Assembly (NCBI GenBank): GCA_036365515.1
Contig: CM070876.1
Location: 130,705,394-130,769,393 of the forward strand
Direction: 5' to 3'
Length of the DNA: 64,000 bases
Source of the DNA: Torymus aiolomorphi
Lineage: Eukaryota; Arthropoda; Insecta; Hymenoptera; Torymidae
In this document: positions 26,201-36,239 of the stretch, in pieces
Layout of the letters: each line of letters starts with the position of its first letter
Numbering within the stretch: position 1 is the first letter of the stretch
The notes under the pieces: model-generated
What the model was told of the DNA's origin: nothing
The model's input: the letters and a program-made list of their open reading frames with translations, nothing else
Databases searched by the model: none
Program-made: the position numbers and the translations under genes

Positions 26201-28230
26201 GCCGAGATTTCGAAGTCGAAAATCGATCGAAAACGCAAAAAAACGTGTTTTTGATGCTGACAATCGATATTTACATACAGAAACGGTGAGCGACAAATTC
26301 TTTAACGTGCTAAATCTTTTCTCTAGTATGTTCTCAAATTGTAACGGTATTCCTGAATTTGTTGCTTCTAGACAGTTAGTTCCCGGACACAAAAATCGAT
26401 CGAAACCGGAAAATAATGCGTTTGGGACGCTGAAATCGGGGTTTTCTTTAGCAAAACCGTAAGCAACAAATTTACAAATGCGCAGACTCTTGTCTCTAAT
26501 ATGTTACTAAGTTGTTACAGCACTCCTGATTTTGTTGCTTCAAGATAGCCGAGATTTCGAAGTCGAAAATCGATCGAAAACGCAAAAAAACGTGTTTTTG
26601 ATGCTGACAATCGATATTTACATACAGAAACGGTGAGCGACAAATTCTTTAATGTGCACAATCTTTTCTCTAGTATGTTCTCAAGTTGTAACGGTATTCC
26701 TTATTTTGTCGCTTCTAGACAGTTAGTTCCCGGGCACAAAAATCGATCGAAACCGGAAAATAACGCGTTTGGGACGCTGAAATCGGGGTTTTCTTTATCA
26801 AAACCGTAAGCAACAAATTTACAAATGCGCAGACTCTTGTCTCTAATATGTTACTAAGTTGTTACAGCACTCCTGATTTTGTTGCTTCAAGATAGCCAAG
26901 ATCTCGAAGTCGAAAATCGATCGTAAACGCAAAAAAACGTGTTTTTCATGCTGACAATCGATTTTTACATACAAAAACGGTAGGCGACAAATTCGTTAAC
27001 GTGCAAAATCTTTTTTCTAGTATGTTCTCAAGTTGTAACGGTATTTCTGAATATGTCGCTTCTAGACAGTTAGTTCCCGGACACAAAAATCGATCGAAAC
27101 CGGAAAATAACGCGTTTGGGACGCTGAAATCGTGATTTTCTTTAGCAAAACCGTAAGCAACAAATTCACAAATGCGCAGACTCTTGTCTCTAATATGTTG
27201 CTACGTTGTTAGAGTATTCCTGAATTTGTTGCTTTGCAGTAGATTATATCCCGGAGTCTAAAGTCGATCGAAAACGGTAAAAACGCGTTTGAGATTAGGT
27301 AAATGGGGTTTTCGTTAGAAAAGCCGTAAGCAACAAATTCACAAATATGCAGACTATTGTCTCTAATATGTTACTAAGTTGTTACAGCATTCCTGATTTT
27401 GTTGCTTCAAAATAGCCGAGATCTCGAAGTCGAAAATCGATCGAAAACGCAAAAAAAACGTGTTTGTGAGGCTGACAATCGATTTTTACATACAAAAACG
27501 GTAAGCGACAAATTTATTAACGTGTACCATGTTATCTCTAGTATGTTCTCAAGTTGTAACGGTATTCCTGAATTTGTTGCTGCTAGACAGTTAGATCCCG
27601 GACACAAAAATCGATCGAAGCCGGAAAATAACGCGTTTGGGACGCTCATATCGGGGTCTTCAGACCCCGTGCAGAATCTTGTCTGCAATATATTGCTACG
27701 TTGTTACAGTATTCCTGAATTTGTTGCTTAGCAGTAGATTATATCCCGGAGTCGAAAGTCGATCGAAAATGGTCAGAAGAGGTTTGGTATTACGTAAATG
27801 GGGTTGTCTTTAGTAAAACCGTAAGCAACAAATTCATAACTGTACCGAATGTTTTCTCTAGTATGTTGTTAAGTTGTAACGGTATTCCTGAATCTTTGGC
27901 TTCAAGACAGCTAGATCCCGGAGACAACAATTGATCGAAACTGCAAAATAACGCGTTTGGAACGTTGAATTCTGAATTTTCCTTAGCCAAACCGTAAGCA
28001 AGAAATTCGCAAATGTGCAGAATCTTGTCTCAAATATTTTGCTAAATTATTCCTAAATTTTTTGGTTTGCAGTAGTTTATATTCCGGAGTCGAAAGTCGA
28101 TCGAAAACAGAAAAAGATGCATTTCGGACGCTGGCGAGTGGGTTTTATTAGTAAATAGATAAGGAAAAAATTCATAACTGTGCAGAATGTCGTCTCTAAT
28201 ATGCGTTGTAGTCTAATATAGCTTAGTAAA
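20281..28230 (+). repeat. Left inner arm: array of ~173-bp monomers in higher-order units
   Basis: About 45 monomers of ~173.5 bp, each ending near a gttgcttc or gtcgcttc word followed by a cgatcgaaa block and a gcaacaaatt or gcgacaaatt word. Three monomer types can be told apart by their central words: ttactaagttgttacagc, tctcaagttgtaacggta and ttgctacgttgttagagt. Frequent spacings are 347 (dimer), 520 (trimer) and about 865 bp (pentamer). The innermost monomers (27.75-28.2 kb) are the most diverged. Repeated 74-codon frames on the minus strand are a by-product and not genes. Confidence 0.92.
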
Positions 28231-29200
28231 ATATTAGCAACAACGTTTATCACAGTTTTGAATTTGTTGCTGATCGCTTAACTAAATTAAAGCAACAAAT
28301 TAGCAAGAAATGTCACTTGCGCCGGCATAAAATGTGTCGCCGGACAGTAGTTCCAGTAGTGGCGATGCTGGCCCAGGTTTCATGGGAGCACCGCGACGAT
28401 ATCTCGGAAACGGTTGAAGCAACAAATTTGGAATTGGCGTAACAAACGAGCAACAAATTTGCAACAAAAATAACCTCTGTCTCAGTTCACTAGAACAAGA
28501 ATTTGCAAAGTTGGACAAATATGAGCTGTGTCGCGTACATGCGTATAATACGGCTTCTAAAGTGCGAAACGGAAATTAGCACTATAGCGGTAGAACAGTA
28601 GCGCCCCCAGGGGGGAGATGACGAACGGCGCTTGTGCACCAAATAGACACGCGTGAGACCCGCGATCATGCGGTCGCGTTGGGCCCGATATCGCCGTCGA
28701 GTTATAATAAAGACTTGTGTGTGCGTAGTGATAGAGAGCGGCTCGTAAGGACTGTTGTAAGCAGAGTCTGAGAACAAATAAAGTATCCGTCAATATAAGT
28801 TCACGGGGTATTTTGATTTAGTCTCCTTATCCCCGTACGCTAAAATCTGCTAGCTTAATATCAAGTCATATACATTTGGTCCTGTGTCGAGCTCAGGGAC
28901 CCGCAAAGACTTGTATGATTTTTGGCTCCGGCTATCTTACAGCAACGAATTAGCAACACATATGTCCCTTGTCTCGTTTTGATAGAGGGAAAACTCGCAA
29001 ACATATCCGAACACGATCTGCTAGATTAATATTAAGCTAGCAGATCACCTGTTTCTTGGAAACGTCTGGAACATCAAAATCCGGATTGGCATAAGAAATT
29101 AACAGTAAATTAGCAATATATTATGGTATTATGTAGAAAGCGCGGTCATTAAAGTGATCTGCTAGCTTAATATACTAGTGTTTTCGATAGACTTTTGATT
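28231..29200. other. Centre of the giant foldback element, with an LTR-like insert
   Basis: 28240-28490 still has gcaacaaattagcaa words. 28500-28880 differs: it is GC-richer and has a TATA-like word (ttataataaag, near 28705), a polyadenylation-like aacaaataaag (near 28775) and gatcatgcggtcgcg, so it may be a solo LTR or a short insertion. 28840-29180 carries repeated ctgctagcttaatat words in both orientations. No transposase-like ORF is present; the longest frames are under 100 codons without recognisable motifs. Confidence 0.5.
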
Positions 29201-29830
29201 TTCAGATTTTGCCTGTCCTACAGCAACAAATTCAGGAATACCGTTGCAACTTAGCAACATATTAAAAACTAGATTCGGCCTAGTTATGAATTTGTTGCTT
29301 ACTGTTTTATTAAAGAAAACACCATTTTCAGCGTTCCAAACGTGTTTTTGAATTTATTGCTTACCGTTTTAGTTCATAAAACCAGATTTACCAGATTTTG
29401 TGCATTTTCGATCAATTTTCGTCTCCGAGATCTAGCTTGCCTTATAGCAACAAATTCAGAAATACCATTTCAACTTAGCAATACAGTGAAGATTACATTC
29501 TGCCGCATCATGAATTTGTTGCTCACCGTTTTATTCATAGAACACGAATTACTGCGTCAAAAACACGGTTTTTTGAGTTTTCAATCAATTTTCGACCTCG
29601 GGATCTCGCCTGTCTTGAAGCAACAAATTCAGGAATACTGTAACCAATTAGCAACATACTAAAGACAATATTCGGCACAGTAGTGAATTTGTTGCTTACC
29701 TATTTACTAAATAAAACACCATTTACAACGTCCAAAACACGCTTTTTTGCGTTCGTTAGATCGGCATTCGACTCAGGGATCTAGCCTATTGTGAAGCAAC
29801 AAAATCGGAAATAGAGATATAACTCAAAAA
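29201..29830 (-). repeat. Right inner arm, innermost part (diverged monomers)
   Basis: gcaacaaattcaggaatacc-type words recur at about 29222, 29448 and 29620 in the orientation of the right arm, with gaatttgttgcttac words between. It is diverged in the same way as the innermost part of the left arm. The array stops near 29815 and resumes near 36240. Confidence 0.75.
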
Positions 29831-30009
29831 CTTATCCATGCACGTGTTGCATACGATATTTTGTTTATATAGTATGTGTAAAATTCGATTTACACTGTTT
29901 TTGTGTATATGCATTTTTATTGTGTAATAGTAGATTAGGATCGTAAGCAGCAGATTTTTCCGGCGGTTGGGTTTACTACCTGAGCGATAAGATTTTTGGT
30001 CCTCTTTTC

Positions 30010-30250
30010 TCCCGTGATGCATATAGTATTTTATTGCACTCTCGGCCGTGGCCACTTTTTCACTCCGAGAAGCGGGACAGACCCAGCCGATATGTCTTTT
30101 TTATAACAGAAGAAAATATGAATTTTACTTTCGTCCCGCTGATTTTTATTTTAGCCCCACTAATTTTACTTTTGTCCCGCAAATCCGGGGCGAAAGTTCT
30201 CATAATAATAAACTATTAACGAATAAATTAGTAAAAAATTTGTTATAACT
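30010..30250. other. Unassigned segment with repeated gtcccgc words
   Basis: Three variants of a ttttacttt(c/t)gtcccgc word occur at about 30122-30190, with a diverged agccccacta variant between them. No coding is recognised here or in the flanking AT-rich DNA (29830-30480), part of which resembles palindrome-family ends (gttgcatacgatatttt near 29848). Confidence 0.3.
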
Positions 30251-30494
30251 CAAACTTTTAATACATTTTCATCAATGAATAATAAACTTTAATAATCTTT
30301 ATAGCTGAACGAATCCTCTTTCGATTCAAAAATTGCTCTCTCCATTCGATCAGAAAAAAATGAATATTCATTTAGTGCTTTCTCAAAGAGAAAGTTTGGT
30401 AACGGCGAAATTTTTCGAAATTTTTCGACCCCTAGATGTCGATTATGTTCGATATTTCTGAGCTTCTTGAGTTGAAATATGAATTTTATAAAAA

Positions 30495-30530
30495 ATGTAT
30501 GTGTGTGTGTGGGTGTGTGTGTGTGTATGT
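30495..30530. repeat. (TG)n microsatellite
   Basis: Imperfect tgtgtg tract with tatg interruptions. Confidence 0.85.
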
Positions 30531-30855
30531 ATGTTTGTAATAAATTTTTTTACAGCATAACCATGGAAACTGGCCAGAGATATTAAGTTTGTCTTTGGCA
30601 GGTACATGAAGTTTATTTTGAAGTTTTGCAAGTTCAAATATATAGTGGATCGGATAATATTAACGGTGATGATTTTTGAACATGATAATCTTATGGAAGA
30701 TACTAATAGTATTACTCACAAAGTTTCTCAGTATATTGCTTCCTCCTAGAGGAAGCTTTGTAATAGTAACATTTTAAGTTTCGTTAAATCGTTCTAGAAA
30801 CATGATTAAAGTTGTTAGAAGTTTGTATCACATGATTTTAGAAAAGGTCTTTATG

Positions 30856-30856
30856 G

Positions 30857-30890
<34 letters not shown>
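30856..30890. repeat. (TG)n microsatellite
   Basis: About 34 bp of perfect tg repeat, close to the left end of the MITE at 30934. Confidence 0.9.
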
Positions 30891-30891
<1 letters not shown>

Positions 30892-30933
30892 ATTTTTTTT
30901 GTTTTTTTTTTTATTGCGAATTCGGAAAGAAAA

Positions 30934-31210
30934 TACACTGATAGAAAGAAATATTTGAGGCAAATGCGCCGGCTTCACTGTTAACGAATATGTATTTGAC
31001 TTCAGTCAAATGCACGTGCATTAACAGTTAAGGAATGGATCATTTGGTAAAAGTAACGCTTGATAAAAAGGTGACAAAAAGCGATCGTTCATTAACTGTT
31101 AATGAATATTCCTTAACTGTTAAAGAATGTTCATTTAGGTTAAATACTTGAAAAAATTGACTTCCAAATGCATCGTGCATTTGACTCAAATATTTCTTTC
31201 TATCAGTGTA
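30934..31210. mobile_element. MITE copy A with TACACTGATAGAAAG terminal repeats
   Basis: Terminal inverted repeats of about 33 bp (tacactgatagaaagaaata... and ...tatttctttctatcagtgta) enclose ~210 bp with further internal inverted words (gttaacgaatat, tcattaactgttaa). Ends in TA, suggestive of a Tc1/mariner-type target. Non-coding. A related copy is at 34201. Confidence 0.8.
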
Positions 31211-31304
31211 ATTGTTTAGGATTTACTGATTAGTTTTTGTTTTATGATGAATTTTTGATTTTAGAAAAATTTATTTTTGAATTTTTTAATGATCGGGTTT
31301 AAAT

Positions 31305-31634
31305 TGTCGCTTCCGAATAGAAAGGGGTTATCTGAGAATCCGCTCGTAAAAGGCGTTATCTCGAAATCCGCCCGTAAAAGGCGTTACCTGGGAATCCGCT
31401 CGTAGAAGGCGTTATCTCAGAGTCTGCTCGTAAACGGCGCTATCTCAGAGTCCGCTTGTAGAAGGCGTTATCTCAGAGTCCGCACGTGGAAGGCGTTATC
31501 TCCTAAGTAAATTCACGTAGCTTTTCACAGAATCGACCGATTTTGACGAGATAACGTCTTCTACGAGCGGACTCTGAGATAATGCCTTCTACGAGCGGAT
31601 TCCCAGATAACACCGTTCTATTCGGAGGTGACGA
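31305..31634. repeat. Foldback minisatellite of ~31-bp units
   Basis: Six direct copies of a ggcgttatctcagagtccgc-like unit (about 31322-31505) are followed by a short spacer and two to three copies in inverted orientation (31553-31618). The whole is bounded by inverted ends ttgtcgcttccgaatagaa / ttctattcggaggtgacga. Confidence 0.85.
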
Positions 31635-31639
31635 AATAT

Positions 31640-32685
31640 TCTAATAGGAATAATGCTAATCGAAGGAGGATAAACATACCTATCTTTAAAAAAAATATAA
31701 TAATCTAGCTACTATGGTGTTTTGTTATTAACAAAAACGTGTTTTTTTTTTAAAGTTCATAAGTTCCAAACGAAATGGTCATTTTTTTTTAAATCAGGAT
31801 AGTGTAAAATATAAGTAGCTATAATCTGTGAAAATTTTAATAAATTCTGTCGACTAGTTTTTGATAAAAAAATTGAAAATTGAAAAAATGGGGTTTTTAC
31901 TTTACACGGTTTACGGAGTAAAACTGGATTATTCGCTTTGAAATTCATTGTAGGGGTACATTTTGACTACCAGTCGGTCTACTTATTTGGGCAAAAGGAT
32001 TGGTCCATAAGTTTCCGAGATATTTGAGGTTAAAAGTTTTTCAATTTTTAAAATCTTTTCTTCAAATTGCAATTTCTCGAGATCGGCTCCATGAATCATC
32101 TTTAAATTTGTAGGTAATTTTGTGTCTATTATAGGTAATATGTGTGTGAATTTTTATGAAGATACTGTGATTTTGTTTTAAGATATTTAATATTTTAAAT
32201 TTTCGCATTTTTCAGTCATTTTCTTTGTCGTATAACTACAAAAAAAGAAATTAGTTTAATCACGTGGAAATTTTGTGGAGATGTAGAGTTTTTGTATTTA
32301 CCTTTTAAGTTCTTTAGCTAAAAGAATTTTTTCATGATTTTTAAACATTTTTAGGTTAAAATTCTTTTATGTTTTTTGAAAAATCGTAATTTCTCAATGC
32401 CGACTTTATGTATCATTTAGAAATTTATAAATTCTTAATATAGTCCTTTTTGTTGACATAATTTCAGTGGCAGTTAATATTTTTATGTTAATATTTAGTT
32501 AATGTTTTCATATCAAATATTACTACTCCAATTATTTTCAAAGTCGATATTGTTTGATGTAACGGGCTGTTTTTGTCTGCTTCTATTTTTTAAATTTGTT
32601 TGAGGAAGCTATGTGCCAATGTATTGGCAGCGGTTTTTTTCTTTGTAAGAAGAACGGGACAAGCGTCTTTTAGCAAATAATTCTG
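31640..32685. other. AT-rich DNA, nothing recognised
   Basis: Strongly AT-rich with no long frames, RNA-like folds or repeat families that I can identify. Confidence 0.3.
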
Positions 32686-32790
32686 GATTTTGTTGCTCAA
32701 GCCGTTTTCGAGACGCAATCGCTACTGAACCTGAAGATTCAAGTCAGAAAAGCCTCTATCCTATTTACTCAGCCATTAACTTTAGAAACT
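32686..32790 (+). repeat. Diverged outer-arm fragment of a foldback relative
   Basis: The order gattttgttgctcaagccgt - ttcgaga-cgcaat-gctact - agtcagaaaagcct - ctcagccattaac parallels the outer unit of the giant foldback element at 19050-19140 with many substitutions. It suggests that a related family is present as decayed pieces. Confidence 0.5.
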
Positions 32791-32894
32791 GCCTTTCAGT
32801 TCTTGCTTAAAAACATGATTATTCGAATATAGGTTTTATAAAAAAAAATTGTTTGCGATAAAAAAATTGAATTTCTAAAACAAAATTTAAAGAT

Positions 32895-33231
32895 TTATTT
32901 ACTAATTTTTGTATACACTATTAGTCTAACGACGACCTTTTTATTTTCGGAGCAAAATTTACTTTTACTTCTTAAGTCATCCACTTCCATCCAGGAAGTA
33001 TTTCCGCGTCTATACAAAAATGACGTATAATGCCCAGTGGCGTCGTCATTGTTATTTTTCGGCGATCTTAGTTGCCTGGGAAGACCACCTATCCCATGGT
33101 AAGCAACTATACCAATCAAAATAATCTCGTCCTTACTAGAAAGAGGATTATGGATGTTTTTTTTACATCTTTCAGTTGTATAAACACGTTTTCGTCCTCT
33201 TCATTAGATATTTCAAAAATTATAAAATCAC
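32895..33231 (-). CDS. Terminal exon encoding a ubiquitin-hydrolase-like (USP) C-terminal domain
   Basis: On the minus strand an acceptor (ttttttccag, AG at 33233-33232) precedes coding sequence that runs to a stop at 32895-32897. The protein part has IVAYHG, then GHYTSFLYRR and WMEVDDL, followed by VVRLIVYTK. This fits the C-terminal end of ubiquitin-specific-protease-like cysteine peptidases, where the His of GHY and a nearby Asp complete the catalytic triad. The catalytic Cys part would lie upstream and is not in view. An eight-A run near 33160 shifts the frame between the first ~30 codons and the rest, so the exon may be dead or the run may be a sequencing slip. Similar domains occur in host genes and in mobile-element ORFs; which applies here is open. 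Confidence 0.55.
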
Positions 33232-33615
33232 CTGGAAAAAATTTTTAATATATTAAATTAGAAAAATTGTTCAATTAAATAGTATATTATGCACCGAGGG
33301 AGTAAAGAAATCTATTGACTCCTTCGAGGAACTTGCTGCCTGAGCAAAGCGTGTAACTCGCGTGCATTAATAGCCCTTATTATTCTCGAGTGCAGTATTT
33401 CACATACTGGTGATTTTATGGTCGAAAACACCTCATAACCCCACTTTCAGAAACTGTGATGCCTATGCTCGCTTGACTACATTAGGCCCGAGCGAAGCGG
33501 GGAAGCAACACGCAGGCGGCGCTAGCTGGGAATAAAGTTGAGCAATGCACCTGCGCATAGCAGTTTCTAAAAGGGAGCTTATGTGGCATTTTTCTCCCTA
33601 AAATCAGGAAGAAAC

Positions 33616-33755
33616 TAGTACATTGTGCAACAAGGGGAGAAAATTAGCTATTACTAGCGAGTCGGAGTTGAGGGTGCCCGAGACAGACACGAGTGCTGAA
33701 GACACCTCACCCGAGTCTGAAATAGCTTTTCTTCCCGTGTTACACACCGTATTTT
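33616..33755. repeat. Palindrome-family member (stem gggagaaaattagct type)
   Basis: Left arm gtgcaacaaggggagaaaat, right arm agcttttcttcccgtgttac, inner stem around gagtcggagttga / cacccgagtctga. Same architecture as the palindromes at 5333 and 35228 but with a different stem sequence. A related, less clear block with tatattatgcaccgaggg starts at 33285. Confidence 0.55.
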
Positions 33756-33757
33756 TT

Positions 33758-34133
33758 TAACGAAGGCATGAGGGCCTTTTCTACGTGTGTCGATCGGAGA
33801 GAGGATTGGGCATTACGAGTCGTACACAAAGCAGTTGAAGTTTTCATTTCTCACCTAAAACAAGTGAGAAATGGTCATTTCTCACCTAAAACAGGTGAGA
33901 AATTGCCTTTCTCTCTAGTTTTTCATTTCTCACCTAAAACTAGTGAGAAATGGCCATTTCTTACCTGTTTTAGGTGAGAAATAGATATTTCTCACTAGTT
34001 TTTCATTTCTCACCTGTTTTAGGTGAGAAATGAATATTTCTCACCACTTTCACAAAATACGCTCGAAATGCGAAATTATCTCTCCTACTTTCACACGTGA
34101 AAAAGGCCCTATTTCATGCCTGAGTTGAAAAAA
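33758..34133. repeat. Foldback element enclosing an array of short hairpins
   Basis: Outer arms pair (gcatgagggccttttctacg near 33767 with cgtgaaaaaggccctatttc near 34096). Between them, 33845-34045 holds about five ~30-bp units of the form catttctcacctaaaacaag followed by tgagaaatg, each a self-contained hairpin. Loops alternate between ctaaaacaa-like and its complement, and stems are almost identical. Confidence 0.85.
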
Positions 34134-34200
34134 ATACTTTACGTCAGGGTATGCGAAAATAGTAGTTTAGGCTAGAAAAGTATTTTAAGTATACTTTACG

Positions 34201-34507
34201 TACACTGATTGAACGATTCATTTGAGCCAAAGGCACCGGCTTAACTGCTAACGAATATGAACAGTGAATATGTTATCAGTGAATAGTTAACGAATATGTA
34301 TTTAAATTCAATAAAATGCAGGTGCATTAACAGTCAAGAAATGGTTCATTTAAAAAACGTAACGCTTGCCACGAAAAGACATCGCGTATTAACTGTGATT
34401 GAATATTTTGTAACTCTTAAGAATTTTTCATTTAGGTCAAATATTTGAAAAAATCGACTTCCAAATGAATCGCACATTTGCCTCAAATATTTCTTTCTAT
34501 CAGCGTA
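34201..34507. mobile_element. MITE copy B, related to 30934-31210
   Basis: Starts tacactgatt and ends tttctttctatcagcgta, with the same internal order (gaggcaccggcttaactg-like word, gttaacgaatatgtattt, gtgcattaacagt, cgtaacgcttg, atttaggt, gacttccaaatg). About 30 bp longer than copy A, with many substitutions. Confidence 0.8.
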
Positions 34508-34599
34508 CGAACAATGATCGCTGCGTACTAGTACTGGCCCAAAGGGCATGAGTGTCGCCTTGCGATCATTGCTAGTGCGAGACGTACATGCCTAAGTTG

Positions 34600-35440
34600 C
34601 ATACAATATTTTTTCGCCACACGGCGCGTAAAGTGCGTACTGTACGCCCTGCGGGCCAAAAACAGCCTACGCATTTTACGCTCCTCGTGGAGAAAATTTT
34701 TCGCAACACCAGGCCGAAAGTACCACATTCCCTCCCGGCGCAAAAACGGGAATGTGGTATTTCCGTCCGGTTGTTGCGAAATAGTATATTACACAACAAG
34801 GGAGGTCAAGAGTTGGCCAGTCCAGAGCACGTGTAAATTGCAACCCGAGCCGAAAGCGAGGGTGGTAAACATGTGCTCTGGGGTGGCCCTCTTTATCCCC
34901 ATGTTAAGTTTACGATTTTTCACCATACCCGGGCCGAAAATACCACATTCGCGTTTCGGAGCCGGGAACGAAAGTGGTATTTTCGGGCAGGGTATGGTGA
35001 AAAATAGTTTTTGTCACACAAGCACGTTTTTCGCGTTTTTTTGACCTATTATGCGAGCTGAAAGTGATCGTTTATAGACCGGCGGGCAAAAAAAAGTTTT
35101 TTTTGCACGCTACGGGGAGCAACGGGCAAAAAAAGTTCTTTTTTGCCCGCTCCGGCGCAGCAGCGGACAAAAAAAATACTTTTTTGACCGCTGCCCATAA
35201 GCTTCGTTTAAGAAGAAACCCGCGAAAAAGAATACTTGTGTTACAAATAATATGGTGTGCACCAAGGGCTAAGTGGGCTTTTTGACCTCGTGTGGTTGCA
35301 GTACTCGTCTTCGGTTCGCAAAACGTACTCGCCTTCGGTTCGTGCTTGCTCGCCTTCGACTCGTACTGCAAACTCCACACTCGGTCTAAAAAAGCCCACT
35401 TTGCGCCCTTGGTACATAATATACTATTACGCGGGAGAGA
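34600..35440. repeat. Cluster of about six consecutive palindromes with different stems
   Basis: Successive imperfect palindromes can be traced at about 34605-34690 (cgtaaagtgcgta / tacgcattttacg), 34697-34782 (ttttcgcaacacc / ggttgttgcgaaa), 34790-34905 (gtccagagcacgtg / acatgtgctctggg), 34914-35008 (ttttcaccatacc / ggtatggtgaaaaa), 35035-35235, and 35228-35432. Several centres contain ccgagccgaaagcgag-like or ctcgccttcggttcgt-like words. No coding. Confidence 0.75.
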
Positions 35441-36035
35441 AAAGTGTGGAGCCAGCACTTACAAATTCTACGGATACTCGCTGTCGTCGGCCGTCCTTCC
35501 GCATCAGCACCTGATGCGTCGCTCATAGTTGCTTACCGAGATTCGGTCAACGTAACATTGGCAAGAGGCGCACAATCGCACTTACACACTCTTTCGCACG
35601 GCGTCACACGGCAAAAACTCTCCACTTGGACTATATCGCACTCTCTAATAGAGCGAGGAGCGCGGGCGCTATCCAAAATGAGATTAAGCAGGTTCAAATA
35701 AAATCGTAAAGTCTGCATATGAAAATATTATTGAAGGCTGTTATTGTTCAGGTCTTCGTAAACAAATTAGTATAGTTTTAAATGCAAGTTGCCGACCAAT
35801 ACTTGACATAATATTCTTAAAAAATTAATATTTTAAAATGGGAAAATATGGGAGTCATGCTGTAGGATTGGAAAAGTATTTAAATTGAAGTACATAAACA
35901 CGGCAGAATTATAACAAAAATTGAACAATTATAATTAATTAATTTATTGTTTGAAAATATTTCTTAAATATTGAAGAATGAAAATAATATTTATATTAAC
36001 AGACAATTGACTTCAGACTTTTAATAGAACCACCT
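35441..36035. other. Unassigned segment in the right-arm insertion
   Basis: 35441-35710 is of mixed composition with a short gcaccttatgcg-like inverted word; 35710-36035 is AT-rich. Nothing recognised. Confidence 0.25.
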
Positions 36036-36165
36036 TAATTGTCTGTCTCCTCGCGCGCACACTCCCCTCCCCACCCCCTCTCACTCTTTCACTCTCACTC
36101 TCTCTCCCTCTCGCTCTTTCTCTCTCTCACTCCCTCTCTCTCGCTTTCTCTCTCTCTCTCTGCAC
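36036..36165. repeat. CT-rich low-complexity tract
   Basis: Imperfect (CT)n with ccctctctcac-type variants, near the point where the right arm of the foldback element resumes. Confidence 0.85.
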
Positions 36166-36239
36166 ATGTAACATCTTAGAGTAGTTAGTACATTCATTAG
36201 ACGGGGAGAGAGGGACATGATGAGGAATAATTTTTAGTC

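Noticed and set aside
27650..27672. Short hairpin ggggtcttcagacccc as a terminator or site
   Set aside because: Only 7-bp stem, single occurrence inside one monomer; more likely a local mutation.
20281..28230. CRISPR-like or centromeric satellite array
   Set aside because: Monomers are contiguous without spacers, the array is mirrored, and it lies between terminal repeats with a target duplication, so it is part of a transposon.
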